Source: Tricholoma matsutake (lineage: Eukaryota; Basidiomycota; Agaricomycetes; Agaricales; Tricholomataceae). Taken from it: a stretch of 64,000 bases of DNA. The position numbers and the translations under genes were made by a program. Positions 32,487 through 43,662 of this stretch are shown piece after piece. Every line of letters begins with the position of its first letter. The first letter of the stretch is position 1. Under the pieces are notes generated by a model. It saw only the letters and a list, made by a program, of their open reading frames with translations. It was not told the origin of the DNA and searched no databases. The stretch spans positions 6,696,001-6,760,000 of the forward strand of contig AP026538.1 of assembly GCA_026075535.2 (NCBI GenBank), in the 5' to 3' direction.

Positions 32487-33312
32487 TAGTGTTTAAAGGT
32501 CCAGTCTATAGGACCAAAAAAAGACTGTTAACTGAACCTAACCAGACAGATATCAACTGGACCAGTGGTTACGGTTAAGGGCTGGTCTTTAGCAGTTAAG
32601 GTTAAGGTCTTTCAAATTTGAAAAACATTGTTAACTGCAAAAAAACTGGTTTCAATTGGTTAAGACTGGTTATTGATTACATGAGCTATCTCATATAATT
32701 TCCCTGCTTATTACCTTGAATTCAGCCCTTGGTTCATCCAAAATGGTCAAGAACTGAGAAATATATGACCAAATACATTTTGATACCATTATATTTTTGT
32801 GATCAGCATAACATTGATTGTAGTTGTGCTACAAAATGTGGGGTACAGTTAGACATCATCCATGACATAAAAATAACACACATAAACATCTGTACACTGT
32901 ATATTCCATTCATTTAACAGCCCTGACAAGTTGTAACCACATATCGCAAACTGCAATGGCAAACTGCAAACTAATACACTGCACTTTTGTTTTGGCCAAA
33001 TCTCAGTTAAATCTTGACAGAATCTCTTAAAAATTGGATCAAATGCCAGGGAATTACAATGTCTATTTTCTGCCTAACAGTTAAGTGTTTTGGGTAATAT
33101 TTGTTGAGATACATATAGGTTGTATAGTACGACAAATCTCATGACAAAAAACCAGTCTTAACCAGTCTTTTTTCAGTCCATTAACTGAAAAAGACTGGTC
33201 TTAGTCAGTCTGGTTAGGTCCTCCCAATATCCGGGTTGGTCCTAGACTGGTTATGGTTATGGTCTACCCATTTTAGGGTCAAAAAATTGAACCTAACCTA
33301 ACCTTAACACTA
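32487..33312. mobile_element. 826-bp hAT-like MITE with 8-bp target duplication
   Basis: The insertion interrupts G2 and is flanked by AATTAGAT on both sides (32,479-32,486 and 33,313-33,320). G1 and G3 are uninterrupted here. Its ends are TAGTGTTTAAAGG and, reverse complemented, TAGTGTTAAGG, forming short inverted repeats. The interior has many copies of ACTGGTT/AACCAGT and ACCAGTC/GACTGGT, especially near both ends. No transposase ORF is present. An 8-bp duplication with short inverted ends fits the hAT superfamily. Confidence 0.85.
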
Positions 33313-33399
33313 AATTAGATTCATCCTCTGGGAATTCAACTGACAAAACTTCAAAGTGGTTATGGACAGGCAGTGAGGGCATATAATTCACTTGTTGCA

Positions 33400-34683
33400 A
33401 ATAGAAAAATCCTGCTCCTCTACAACTTCTAACTTGATCTCCTCTGAAACCTGGTCCTTCGCTTCCTCAACATCTACAAGTGCCAACAGGTCCTGGAGGA
33501 GTTCATCTCACCCCTCAGGGGTGAGCATGCAAATATCCTGATGATGGGGGCATGTCCAGTTTCCCCACAGTGGTAGCAGAGATCCAACCTATGCATGCAG
33601 CTATGGGCTGCATCAACATCCATTGGGACTGGGACATTGATGGCCAGTGCAGGAGTCTGATGGACAGGAATGGGGTTATGCTGGGGAAGGGTTTGATTGA
33701 AGGTGTAGGGTGCATGAGTGGTAGTTGGAACATGGAATGCAGCATTAAACACTGCATTTGTGAGTCGGTTCTCATCACAGAGTGAAGCAGCTTCATACCA
33801 AGCATAGATATTATTGTCTGCCAGGTGCCCTTCCAACATCTGTGCAGTCTGGTCCTGAATTTCTTGATTGAGGCCCTGTTGGAACTTCACCACAACTGGT
33901 AGCCCACTCCCATATCCTGCCATGTCCACCAAATCATTAAACTCATCAATATAATCATCCACAGATCAATGTGCCTGATGGTAAGAGGATGACTCAAGCC
34001 ATGTCACTGCTCAGTGGCACTCATTGAGGGGACAGAAGTGGTGTACAAACTCTGCTCAAAAGTCACCCCAAGTGGAGAAAGGTAGAGAACCAAGCTCTTT
34101 AGTTTGGCACAGAATACAGTCCATGTAGAGATAGGCATGTTCAGATTTCATGTATGTGAAGGCCCAATAAATTTTTGCAGCATCATCGACAAATTGATGT
34201 GACTGGAGACTGATGCACAACTCACAGGAATTAATGAATGCATGCACCTGTGCATGCGTGCCATTAAATTTGGTGGGGGGGTGGACCATTTGATCTGGGC
34301 ATGCTCCTTAGTGGGTGCATTAGGTGGCACATCATTATTGGGTGCACTTGGAGTCACAATGGGGAGAGCATTGGTTGTGGAGCTAGTCTGAAGGGTTCTG
34401 ATGAAGTTTTGATTGTAGATTTAAGTGAATCAATTTGCACATGCATTCCAGTAACATCGCTTTCAAGCACATTGAGGCGTTCTGATGTGTCCATGGTGCT
34501 AGGGGGTGCGTTAAGCAAAAATGGTGGCACACTGAAGGCAGGACTGTCAGGAATGGTGTGTAGGGAGTCTATGGAGCTTTGGGAAGTGCTGTCCACTCTG
34601 TACCTGCCTATCTTGGGCAGCACATTCATGATTTTGGGCCTTAGGAGAGAGTTTTCTACTATAAGGGCAACTTTAGAGGCCAC
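33400..34683 (-). pseudogene. G2 gag
   Basis: Fragments read FVDDAAKIYWAFTYMKSEHA, DDYIDEFNDLVDMAGYGSGL and CYHCGETGH, all matching G1 gag. It keeps the in-frame TGA after ...ECH at about 34,009 that is also present in G1. The zinc knuckle is damaged by a small deletion after GETGH. Many CG sites of G1 are TG or CA here. Confidence 0.85.
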
Positions 34684-35041
34684 TTAATTAATGGACTAGC
34701 AAAGGGAAATCCAAAGAGAAAACTCTAAGGACCCCTTTGCCAATGCCCAGTATATGTGAAGACTGCAAGAATCAAATAATAACCTAAAAATAGAAAAGGT
34801 GGAGATAGGAAGATCAAGGCCACCGAATGACATCACACCAAGGGGTAGATGTTGGAAAGGGTACTTCACCTCTAAATATCACACTGTCAACATGCACAAA
34901 GGTGATAGAAAGGAAAATTAGTAATAAAATAAGGAAAAATCATAGAAAATGAAGAATAGAAGGAAATGAAATGAGGAAAAATATAGGACAAATGTAAAAA
35001 AAATAGGAGAAACACATGGGGCACCCCCTAGTCCCCTTACA
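34660..35041 (-). repeat. G2 5' LTR
   Basis: 382 bases, ends TGTAAGGGG and CCCTTATA on the minus strand; homologous to the G1 and G3 LTRs with an internal difference near its U5 end (ggccacttaattaatgg). Confidence 0.88.
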
Positions 35042-35570
35042 GCCCTGCACCTGTCTGACCTAATGCCCAGTTTAATTCATGATATTTTTGTTTGAGTCTA
35101 TAAATGATTCAGTATGTGCTCTAGCGAAAAACAGTTACTATGTACCCTCAGATGTGATTCTCAACAGATTTCACATATCTTTCTGGGTCACAAGCATAGC
35201 TATCCTTCTCTTCTTTGTCATTTGCAAAAATGGCCTTCACTGTCTTGCAGTAGTAGACAATCTTTGTTGTTTTCAAAGTTCAAATCTGCCTCCCTTCAGC
35301 AGAGGCATCTTGCATGTTATCTGAGAAGAGCCGGGTGCAATCATCAACATTGTCTATCAACCAGTCAATGATGCAGTCTATGCAATCATTCTTTTTGTAA
35401 GAGATCTTCAATTTCAAGGGTTCACTGGTGTCTGCTGTCTGCGCTGGTGAGGTGGTCTTCTTTTGGGGTTGAGAGGATGGGGGGGGTGATATTGTCCTCT
35501 TCTGGGAGCAATTAGAGGCTTGTGAGGCTTTCTTCTTCATGTTGACAGTCGGGTAAGGCAGGGGCATCAT
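35042..35570 (-). pseudogene. relic of a SANT/Myb-like transposon-associated gene
   Basis: The frame from 35,570 contains Lys/Pro/Ser-rich sequence, then CIIDWLIDNVDDCTRLFSDN and EGR, a stop, and in frame further VKAIFANDKEEKDSYACDPE, RYVKSVENH and LKQKYHELNWALGQTGAG up to the edge of G2. This order is like proteins of a transposon-linked family seen repeatedly in Agaricomycetes; the name is from memory and tentative. The copy is broken by stops and was cut by insertion of G2. Confidence 0.5.
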
Positions 35571-35792
35571 TGGGCTTTGACACCTGGTTCAACAATGAGG
35601 TATTCAGTGAGTCACTCATCACAGTGGACTTTGAAATGGGGTCATGATGATCCACCTGGTTCATCTTAGTCATATCAAGTGGACTCTTAATAATAACCTT
35701 GTTTGGGCATAACTAGTGACAGATGAGGGGTGGAGTAGGGGCAGAGTAGGGACATGTTTGAACATCACTAATATCAGCAAGAACAGGCCAAA

Positions 35793-36068
35793 TTGAAGTT
35801 GATGTACAGAAGTAGTGAATTTGGAAAGCTATCAGGGGGAAAGTCTGAGAAAGGAAGGGCACCTCAGGTACAAGCAGTAGCACAAATTCTGAGGGCACAG
35901 CCACTGGCCATGGCAGTGACACCTATTGTTGCAGTGCCAGCAGCACCAGAGACTATGGAGGTTGATCAAGTGGAGAGATGTGCCCCATCTAAATGTTTTA
36001 ACTGTGGGCAGTTAGGACATATTGCAGGCAGAAGGGAAAGATTAGAGAGGTTACAATTTAGGAAGTGA
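35793..36068 (+). pseudogene. gag fragment with zinc-knuckle remnant
   Basis: The plus-strand frame contains VDQVERCAPSKCFNCGQLGH, a CX2CX4H start of a retroviral-type knuckle. The last Cys is replaced (HIAGRRE). The flanking Ala/Pro/Val-rich part fits a Gag linker. It is a relic of a plus-strand element not otherwise recognised. Confidence 0.55.
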
Positions 36069-36242
36069 GGCAGGAGGAAGGCAGGCAGCAGAATTTTGTG
36101 GAAGAGTCCCAGTGAAGGTTTCCCCATTGGTGACCCAGAACTGTTACAATGTACTTGTATCAGAGGAAACTCAGGGCAAACCAGAAAAGGAAATTGATGA
36201 GGAGTACAACCATTGTCAATCATGTGACAAAAACAATTGCCA

Positions 36243-36516
36243 AACTTTATTTCTGAACTAAATTCTTTATTCACTCTGCACGAATAGAACCTGAAATTAC
36301 TTTGACTGTGGGATTGAAGCGTAGTGAGTTGGAGGGGGGTCTTCTTAAGATCACACACCAAGGAACACGAATTACATATATTGTTCATGTATGGTAGTGA
36401 AGGTAAAAAAGATACTTTATATAATAAGAAGGCTGGTCCCTTTATAGGGGCCAGCCAAGGCAATAGTATAGAAATATAATATATACAAATGTGGGGTCAA
36501 GCCCTGGGTCACCACA
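36243..36516 (-). repeat. probable 3' LTR of a decayed minus-strand element
   Basis: The minus strand reads TGTGGTGACCCAGGGC from 36,516, preceded by the purine tract CCTAAGGGGGAGGG (36,517-36,530), a classic PPT-LTR junction. A TATA motif (CCCTATAAAGGG) lies at about 36,435-36,446. The left end of the LTR was not located and no partner LTR was found. Confidence 0.55.
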
Positions 36517-36655
36517 CCCTCCCCCTTAGGCTTCATCCAGGGGAGAAGCAAGATGTTTTGAGTAAGAGAATGACCTCAAAGAGGATTGTCAAAGATATGG
36601 GTATTGTCAGGGTATGATGACACAGTCAGTTTGTTGATAAAAAAACACAACCACC

Positions 36656-37086
36656 TTATTCAGGAGGGTTGTCAGGGATGTGGGTATTGTTGAGGTTCAA
36701 TGACAATATTTTGGGCTTGTTGAGGGTCAACAAGGATTCGGGGAGGTTGGAGTCCACCAACATTGCATGGATCTCCTCCAGGGTGGTAACAGGAATCTCA
36801 TGCTCATAGTTGGGCACAGAGGACAGGAGTTGGGTCTCGTGGTTGGAAACCAATGAGGAAAACTGAGAGATAGGTGTCTCTGGGGAGTTCCCCAGAGTGG
36901 ATGTGTCAGTCATCTGCCCTTCATCAAAAGGGACAGATGGGAAGCGGGTCAGCTCAATGGTGAGAGTCTCACCATCTTCTGAGGAGTCAGAGACAGAATC
37001 AGTGGAGTCACTGTCATCATCCAGGTCTCTAACTTTTCATGGCTTGTTAGACATGACAGGGATGAATTTGCTAATGGGCTTCTTGT
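36656..37086 (-). pseudogene. 3' part of an unknown ORF interrupted by E4
   Basis: The frame continues the ORF at 42,757-42,957 across E4 (GHK then KPISKFIPVMSNKP), has one TGA near 37,040 and goes on with KVRDLDDDSDSTDSVSDSSE and YEHEIPVTTLEEIHAMLVDS to a stop at 36,656. It is acidic and Ser-rich with no domain I know. The purine tract and LTR just downstream suggest that it belongs to an LTR element. Confidence 0.5.
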
Positions 37087-37344
37087 TGAAAGCCTGTCCA
37101 GTATTTGGATAGGCCACACCAAGAATGGCTTATAGGAAAAGGAAAGGATTACAGACTCACTTCTAATCATGCAAAAATAACAAGATAAGGCTGTGTATTT
37201 AGGAGTGAGGTATAATACAAAAGCAGTTTGTAAAGAGGAAGTGAGAGGGGAAAAAAAGGAAGGAAGAACTAATGTCCCTAAACAGTAGTATATAAAGTCC
37301 ATGTACAAATGAATGTCAATAAGATAATGTAAGCCAGGCTTACA
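37087..37344 (-). repeat. E4 3' LTR
   Basis: 258 bases, minus-strand ends TGTAAGCCTGG and GGACAGGCTTTCA. A purine tract (GAGTGGGAGGG, 37,345-37,355) precedes it. Confidence 0.92.
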
Positions 37345-37652
37345 CCCTCCCACTCTTTGAAAAATGTATTGGTTAGTGTAGTTGAAAAATCAACCCAACA
37401 TCAACAAGTAACATCAGGTGCATCAAAAAACCCAGTGGGAAAAAGCTACCATGTTCCCTCTGCCTTACTAGCCTTCCAGCGATCCAAAGCCTTGCAGTTT
37501 TCTAGTTCACATTGCGGAAGCCACAGGTCATTGCTTTCAGAGTAGCCAGACCATCGCACCAGGTATTGATATCCCTGACCTCGTTTTCATTCATTGATGA
37601 TCTTCTTGACATGGTATTCCTCAAGGCCATTTTTGGTCATAACTGGCCCAGG

Positions 37653-38911
37653 TCATTCCAGTTCACAAGAAGGGAAAAGTTCCATGTCGTTTTTGATGTG
37701 GCACTTCAGCAAGGAGGCATGGTAAGTGGGGAACAGGTTTGAGGAGTTAGGCAGGTGAAGAGTGTATGATGACATCTCAGGGAATGCTTTGGTAACCATG
37801 AAGGGACCATTGTAGTGTGGAAAAAATTTCGCCACTCTAGACTTGTCCCTAGCTTTAAATTCTCATCAATGGTTCAGAGTTGCCAGCATGACCTTATCAC
37901 CAACATGGTATGTGTCCTCATTTCCTCATGTTTTGTTGGCAAAAAATGCTTGCATTATTTTTGTGCCGTGCAAGGCATCCTTAGCCTCCTCAACATTGTT
38001 TTCAATTTGTGCAATTATGTCCCATGCGGCCATTATTTCCAAACTCTGTTCAACAATTGAAGTTGGTATCAAAGGCGGGATTATTCATGGGCTGCGACCC
38101 ATGTGGATCTGGAATCTGGAGAATCCTGTTGATCCATTTACTGAGTTCATCATGTGGAAGCAGATGATAGGCAATGCTCGAACCCATCCTTTTTGGTTAT
38201 GTTTGACATGGAATTGAACACATTGGTTAAGTGTTTTGTTCATATGCTCACTTGTGCCATCAGTTTGGGGTGGTATGCAGTGGACATTTTAAGATGCACC
38301 CCAGTCAGGATATGTAAGGCTTTCCAGAACTTTGACATGAACAATTTGTCTCGATCGGAGATTAGTTCAAGAGGTAAGCCATTTTTGCAATACCACTCAT
38401 TGAAGAGCACCAGTGCCAGTCTCAGTGCCATGATATCAGTTCGGGTAGGGATCAGGCGGATATCAGAGCCAAGCCTATCTGTTATTGTCAAGATGCAATT
38501 GTAATTGTCATCCTTGGGTAGCGGTCCCACAAAATCAAGGCTTACAGAGTTACCACATTTCTCAGGTATTGGTAGTGGGTGTAGAGGACCTTTAGCTTTT
38601 GAAGTGCTGCTTTTGTTTTGCTGACACTCGTTGCACACAGGAACATATGCCATTTTGAGATCTCGCTGCATATTTGGCCAATAATAGCAATTTTGGATAC
38701 TAGCATAGGATTTATCCATGCTGAAATGTCCCAATGAGTCGTGTGCCAAGCGGAACAGGTCTTCACAAAGATGACCATATCGAGAAATCACCAGGTGGTC
38801 ATCCAGGTACCAAAGATCATTAACTTTATGGATGTCAGGCTTCCTGCTGCTCATGTTTTCAAGTTTACAGCAGAATTCATCATGTTTGTAACCTTCACGT
38901 TCATCTGGCAT
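37653..38911 (-). pseudogene. E4 integrase
   Basis: The frame reads LAHDSLGHFSMDKSYASIQN with CNECQQNKSS (zinc-binding H-H-C-C), SLDFVGPLP, ELISDRDKLFMSKFWKALHI and MSTAYHPK, the D and D residues of the core. The expected Glu region is lost in a break near 38,240. The C-terminal part at 37,653-37,835 reads HYNGPFMVTKAFPEMSSYTL and FPTYHASLLKCHIKND. The normal SDRD-F form of this family is visible. Confidence 0.88.
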
Positions 38912-40374
38912 ATCAGGGGGAAGTCATGACAAAGCATCTACAATGGTATTATCTTCTCCACAAATGTAATAAATCATCATGTCAAACTGGGACAGATGTT
39001 CCATCCATCGAGCCTGTTGTCGTGACAAGTCTTTCTGGGTGTCAAAGTTTTTGAGTGTTCAATGGTCTGTGTAGACTATGAATTGTGTTCCTAGTAAGTC
39101 CGAGCACCATTTTTTTTAGAGCATGGACAATAGCCAACATTTCTTTCTCATGCACGGGATAATTTTTCTGAGCATCATAGAGTCAAAAGCTATGGGCTGC
39201 GCTGTTTCCCATGTTGGGCCCCAGCTTAGAATAGCACTGGTTCTCCAGTCACTAGCATCACATGTTACAAAATTTTTATTATTTCCAGGCGCTGTGTGGT
39301 CAATCATGGTTAAGCATTCTCAGCTTATGACAAGAGCTTTAATTGCCTCAAAAGCAGTTTGGTGAGTTTCTGTCCACACTGGAATTTTTTTTTGCACTCT
39401 TTCATGGTTAAAGGAGTGAGGACTATGGTATAGTCTGCCAAATGAGGCAGAAAGGCAGCGATATAATGTACCAGTCCTAAGAAACTGCATACATCTGTTG
39501 CTGTTTTAGGTGTTGGCTATTTAAAAAAATTTACAGCTTTTGATGAACAGGCTTCAATGCCCTGTTGAGATATGCAGTGTCCTAGGAAGGTCACCTCAGT
39601 TAAGTAAAATTGTGATTTCTTTTGGTTACAATATAACCAAGCCTCCCATAGTGCCATCATAATCAGTTTGATATGTTTCATGTGTTCCTCTAGGGAATTC
39701 GACCAGATAATAATGCCGTCTAAGTATATGTGTGCAAAGATACCTAAGAAGTGTCAAAGTGCGGCTGTCTTGCGTCATTGATGTACTGGAGGTGCATTTC
39801 GCAGTCCTTGCAGCATAACCATTCATATAAACCTAAAGGTGTCATCACAGCCATCAATGCAATGCTACTCAGGACCATTTTTGTGTGAAGAAAACTATCC
39901 ATCATGTCTAGTTTACTCCAAATCTTTCTGTGTCCAGCATCCACCAAGATATCATCTACATGTGGCAGTGGATGTGAGTCAGTGATGGTATTGCTATTGA
40001 GTTGCCAATAATTGTTGACCCAGTGTGGCAAATCTAGCATCCACTTTTGGGACCAGGAAAGCTGGTGATGTGTGTGCGGATGATGAGGGATGGATGCGTC
40101 CTGCATCCAGGTGCCATTGTATCAGGATGCTCCATGCCTCACGAAATTTTTGTGGACAGGAATAACTTCTTGTAGTGATCATTTTCCCTGCATCTTTCAA
40201 TGTGATTTTACATAACACTTCACTAGGCATTTCATCAACATGGGTGATTGGTTTGAATACATCTGCATAATGTTCTTTTATTTCCGTGTTCAGTTTTTGC
40301 AGTTTTTCATCAGCTGCCAGCTGTTCCACACAAATATATGGATAGCAGCTACCATATCTATGCCATTGACACAT
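38912..40374 (-). pseudogene. E4 reverse transcriptase and RNase H
   Basis: RT traces include ITTRSYSCPQKFREAWSILI, HPSSSAHTSPAFLVPKVDAR and TPLGLYEWL. The catalytic box reads YLDGIIIWS, so the second Asp of Y-x-D-D is Gly. The frame then gives EAWLYCNQKKSQFYLTEVTF and a connection. RNase H reads TCDASDWRTSAILSWGPTWE. Multiple stops and shifts separate these blocks. Confidence 0.82.
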
Positions 40375-40400
40375 TCACATCTCACATCGACCCAAGGTCC

Positions 40401-41184
40401 TCATGTCTCACAGTGTTTTTTTAGTTGTTCAATAAGTAGCCTGCGATAATTTTTTACATTTGCTAGCAGGTCTCGAGTACGTATCTGTGTTTTTGGTATT
40501 ACATGCTGAATAGGGTGTAGTAGGTCGAATCCGCAGTTGTAATCTATTACGGTATTGTACTTTGCATCAATGATGATGTGGTTATGGGACAGGAAAGGCA
40601 GTCCGAGAATAATTGAGTGGCAAAGTTTTGGTGCAACAAGAGTGCGGACAGTGCGAGTGGAATACAGGTTTGTTCGATCATGCAACTTGAGTTTGACCCA
40701 ATGGGTCAGCAAGATATCTGATGAATGAGAAGAGTTATTGAAGAATGCTCCGGAGAGAGGAAATGGGTGAGGTAGTCATGCATAAACAAGAAACGAGAGC
40801 TTCTTCAATCAAAACTGTGGAAGATCTGTGATCAATTAATGCAGATATGTTAAGATGAGAGCAATCAGATGAATCGAACATATCCATGGCGCATTCCCAC
40901 AGGAGGTGTGGTTTGAAAAAGGCAACACGCATGCTTACCAAGTCATTGGAGTCGCACGAGAGGTCGCTGTCACCCCCACTGATAATAGAGCTGTCATTTG
41001 GTGCATATATGGCAGCAGTTGGGTACAATGACATCCCAAGTATGCTAGTGATGGGAAGGGCAGGAGGTGCAGTGTTAGGTTGAGGTGGAGCAGACACAGC
41101 ACCAACAGTTGTTGTTTGTTCATCACAAGGGACAGGCAGGGTAGGTAATTTCATGCATTTCTGACCTTTGTTTACAGCCTGCAT
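40401..41184 (-). pseudogene. E4 protease region
   Basis: The frame contains HLNISALIDHRSSTVLIEEA, which aligns with the ALIDNGSHAVLI type active site of this family; Gly of D-x-G is replaced by Arg. Downstream VAPKLCHSIILGLPFLSHNH and the ILGLPFL motif complete the fold. Confidence 0.75.
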
Positions 41185-41458
41185 TGTTCATTCAACATAG
41201 TTCTCTCCACTTGGGAACTTGCAAGGGCCTGTCCAGCATGTAGAAGCTGTGGCATTTCTTGCATCCATTGTAAGTTTTGAGGTATTTCCTTTCTCGATCA
41301 CTTAATTTGGGCAGACGTGCAGTAGAGGAGGAGGTGAGGTTGCATGAGCTGGAAGATCCTTGAGTTCAAGAATAGGGAGCCTTCCTAGAGCTATCAGCTA
41401 GTCCTACAGAAGAACTGGAATGCTTTAAGCTTCTGGCAGCATCTTCAGTGTCCTGTTT

Positions 41459-42064
41459 TCATGCATTTCTGTCTTCAACCAATTTCTGGTTGAGCTTAGT
41501 TAGCATATCGACGAAGTTCTGGAGTCTGCTCTCTGCTTTCAATGCATCAGTGGCTGCTTTTGCAACCACAGTTATGGGTGCAGCATTTACTTCAGCCTCT
41601 TCATCAGAAGATTTGTGATTATCCTTCCACCGATCAAACAATGCTGCTAGTTCCAGTGAGATGTTTGACTCAATTTGGGTATGCAGCTGGGTGGGAGATA
41701 GATGGAACTGCATTCCCTTCAATAGTAAATTATTGCATCATAACAAATCAATGAACTCTGCGAAAGGGTTTTTGTTTTGTTTAGTTGATTGCACTTTTTG
41801 AGTGAGGTCTTGCTGCCAATGCTTAGGCAACCAATGTGCTTGAACCTTGACCATGAAGTCGGCAAATGAGAGTACAGATAGTAGGTCTTGTTGAGACTGA
41901 TACCAGTCCAAGAAGAGTGGGTCTTCAAAAGAGTATACGATGTGGTCGACATAATTTTTTTTGTCAAGGCCATCTTTGTTTTGTAAGTATCCATGCGCGT
42001 GATGCTTGAAGCAACAGAGTAGTTCCGGTGTCATGTTCCCTGCCGAGATCATCGGGTTTACCAT
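41459..42064 (-). pseudogene. E4 gag
   Basis: The frame starts near 42,064 (MVNPMISAGNMTPELLCCFK) and shows FEDPLFLDWYQSQQDLL and FMVKVQAHWLPKHWQQDL before a stop. It then continues to KLVEDRNA and, farther left, to a remnant of a knuckle (NGCKKCHSFYM). The W-P-HW and knuckle pattern are typical of this gypsy group. Confidence 0.78.
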
Positions 42065-42498
42065 TGTTCAAGCTCAGGGTAGCAGAGGAGGTTGTGGAAC
42101 TCATGTTTGAATGTACTATCCGATACTCATCAGAGGAAGTGGATGATGATCATCTGCAGCAGGCAGATGGTATTGGGACAGTTGTTGAGTTGTTATGCAC
42201 ATTGTTTGTTTACTACAACAGAGGTGGGAACAGCAGGAGGAGAGGGTGTATGCATGTTGTTTGCTACAATGGAGGCAGATGTTGAAGGATTGGTTGTGGG
42301 CGCAACGTTACCACTGTCCTTACTGTTTGTAACAGGAGAGGTCAAGGCAGTCAATGCAGCATCTTCAGGCAACATGTTTCTCGCCCTACTACAAGTAGTC
42401 AGGGGAATATGAACAGAAGGTATTTGAGACAGCTTTTAGCTGTTGTAGCAATGGAGATATGAGCATTAAATATGTGCCGTTATGAGTTTAAAAAAAAG

Positions 42499-42756
42499 TG
42501 AAAGCCTGTCCAGTATTCGGATACACCACACCAAGAATGGCTCATAGGAAAAGGAAAAGATTAGAGACTCACTTCTAATCACGCAAAAATAACAAGATAA
42601 GGGCATGTATTTAGGAGCGAGGTATAATACAAAAGCAGTTTGTAAAGAGGAAGCGAGAGGGGAAAAAAAGGAAGGAAGAACTAATGTTCCCAAATGGTAG
42701 TATATAAAGTCTGTGTACAAATGAATGTCAATAAGATGATGTAAGCCAGGCTTACA
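42499..42756 (-). repeat. E4 5' LTR
   Basis: 258 bases, homologous to 37,087-37,344 without gaps. Confidence 0.92.
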
Positions 42757-42957
42757 CTTGTGCCCATTAGGAGGTATGCCAGCAGTGATCCACCTCGCCT
42801 TCTTCATCACCCTCTTCTGGCCTGGAGGGGGCTTGACAACAACAGGAAATGACCACCCATTGGATGGGTCATTCTCCATAGAGGTTTCCCCCAGAGGAGG
42901 AGCAGTCAAGCCATGCCAGTGAGAGGGCCCAGCCCTGGGGGGAGGCATATCGTCCAC
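42757..42957 (-). pseudogene. 5' part of the unknown ORF interrupted by E4
   Basis: Starts MDDMPPPRAGPSHWHGLTAP and reaches PPNGHK at the E4 edge. The rest is at 36,656-37,086. Pro-rich, no known domain. Confidence 0.5.
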
Positions 42958-43139
42958 ATGTGCAGGGAGGCAGAAAGTCCACTGAAAAACCCAGAGAATG
43001 GGGCTGTAGAGGTCATGTATTCAGGACGAGGTCATCCTGAATGAGGAGGAGCTCCGCCCTGGGGGGGAACGGTAGGGTCTCTTTTTCTTTTTCAATGTGC
43101 CTCTCGAAGGGCCACATCGTTAGGCCCAGTGGTGGAGTA

Positions 43140-43290
43140 GGGTGTTTGGGCACCTACTCCAGGTGGTCACATGACCATGTAGTCAGTAGACAGTCACATG
43201 TAGATATAGGCTCAGGATATACCATCACTGTCCCTGCCATAGCTATAGGCAGGAGACTTGCTATGTCTCCAGCAGTCCACCACCAGGGCT
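43140..43290 (-). repeat. LTR-like remnant shared with 58,505-58,650
   Basis: Both places contain ctccaggtg-tcacatgac, agtcacatgt, ataccatc, ggagac and gtctcca in the same order and spacing. The other copy lies just before a gag start, so this is probably LTR or leader of the same family. Confidence 0.5.
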
Positions 43291-43626
43291 CAGACATCAG
43301 AGGTGCATCCTCTGATTGGGTGTTGGGGTATTGACGCAGACATTGCACAATGTCTGCAGCGAGGGAGGACTTTTCTGAATGGGAGTTGGCAGTTGCTGTC
43401 GCTGTAAACCAGCCAATGGCATAGTGAGATCTTTCTTGGACCTCAGTGTCTGAGACTCCCACAGAGGTAGTGTTGCTGCGACTTGGCTGGTCCCAGGCTG
43501 ACTTCGAAAGTCATGACTTTTCTGACATGTGACCAGCTTTTGGCAAGTTTGTATTCAGAAGCTGCAACTTTGACTTGAGTCAGCACTTCAAGCCAGTTTC
43601 AGCCAAAGATTAATTGATATGACTTC

Positions 43627-43662
43627 AGCTGGCTTTCGGCTGACTTCGGCTGAAAGCCAGCT
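43627..43662. repeat. 36-base hairpin
   Basis: AGCTGGCTTTCGGC and GCTGAAAGCCAGCT are 14-base arms pairing with one mismatch around a loop of 8 bases. It lies in a tract with repeated agccagct/ggctgacttc words. Confidence 0.55.

Larger units (their letters stand above)
31989..35041 (-). mobile_element. 5' part of gypsy copy G2 (same family as G1)
   Basis: From 35,041 leftwards it has the LTR, gag, and the protease-coding start of pol. It is then cut by E2 at 31,989 and continues for about 100 bases at 15,487-15,584. Sequence and layout match G1 and G3. It is heavily decayed and carries the MITE at 32,487-33,312. Confidence 0.92.
37087..42756 (-). mobile_element. Ty3/gypsy retrotransposon E4, decayed but full length
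   Basis: Two 258-bp LTRs (37,087-37,344 and 42,499-42,756) and the 5-bp target duplication CTTGT (37,082-37,086 and 42,757-42,761) define it exactly. Between them gag, protease, RT, RNase H and integrase lie in order on the minus strand. By eye the LTRs differ at roughly 17 places. The family is different from G1 and E2. The frames are broken in many places. Confidence 0.93.
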
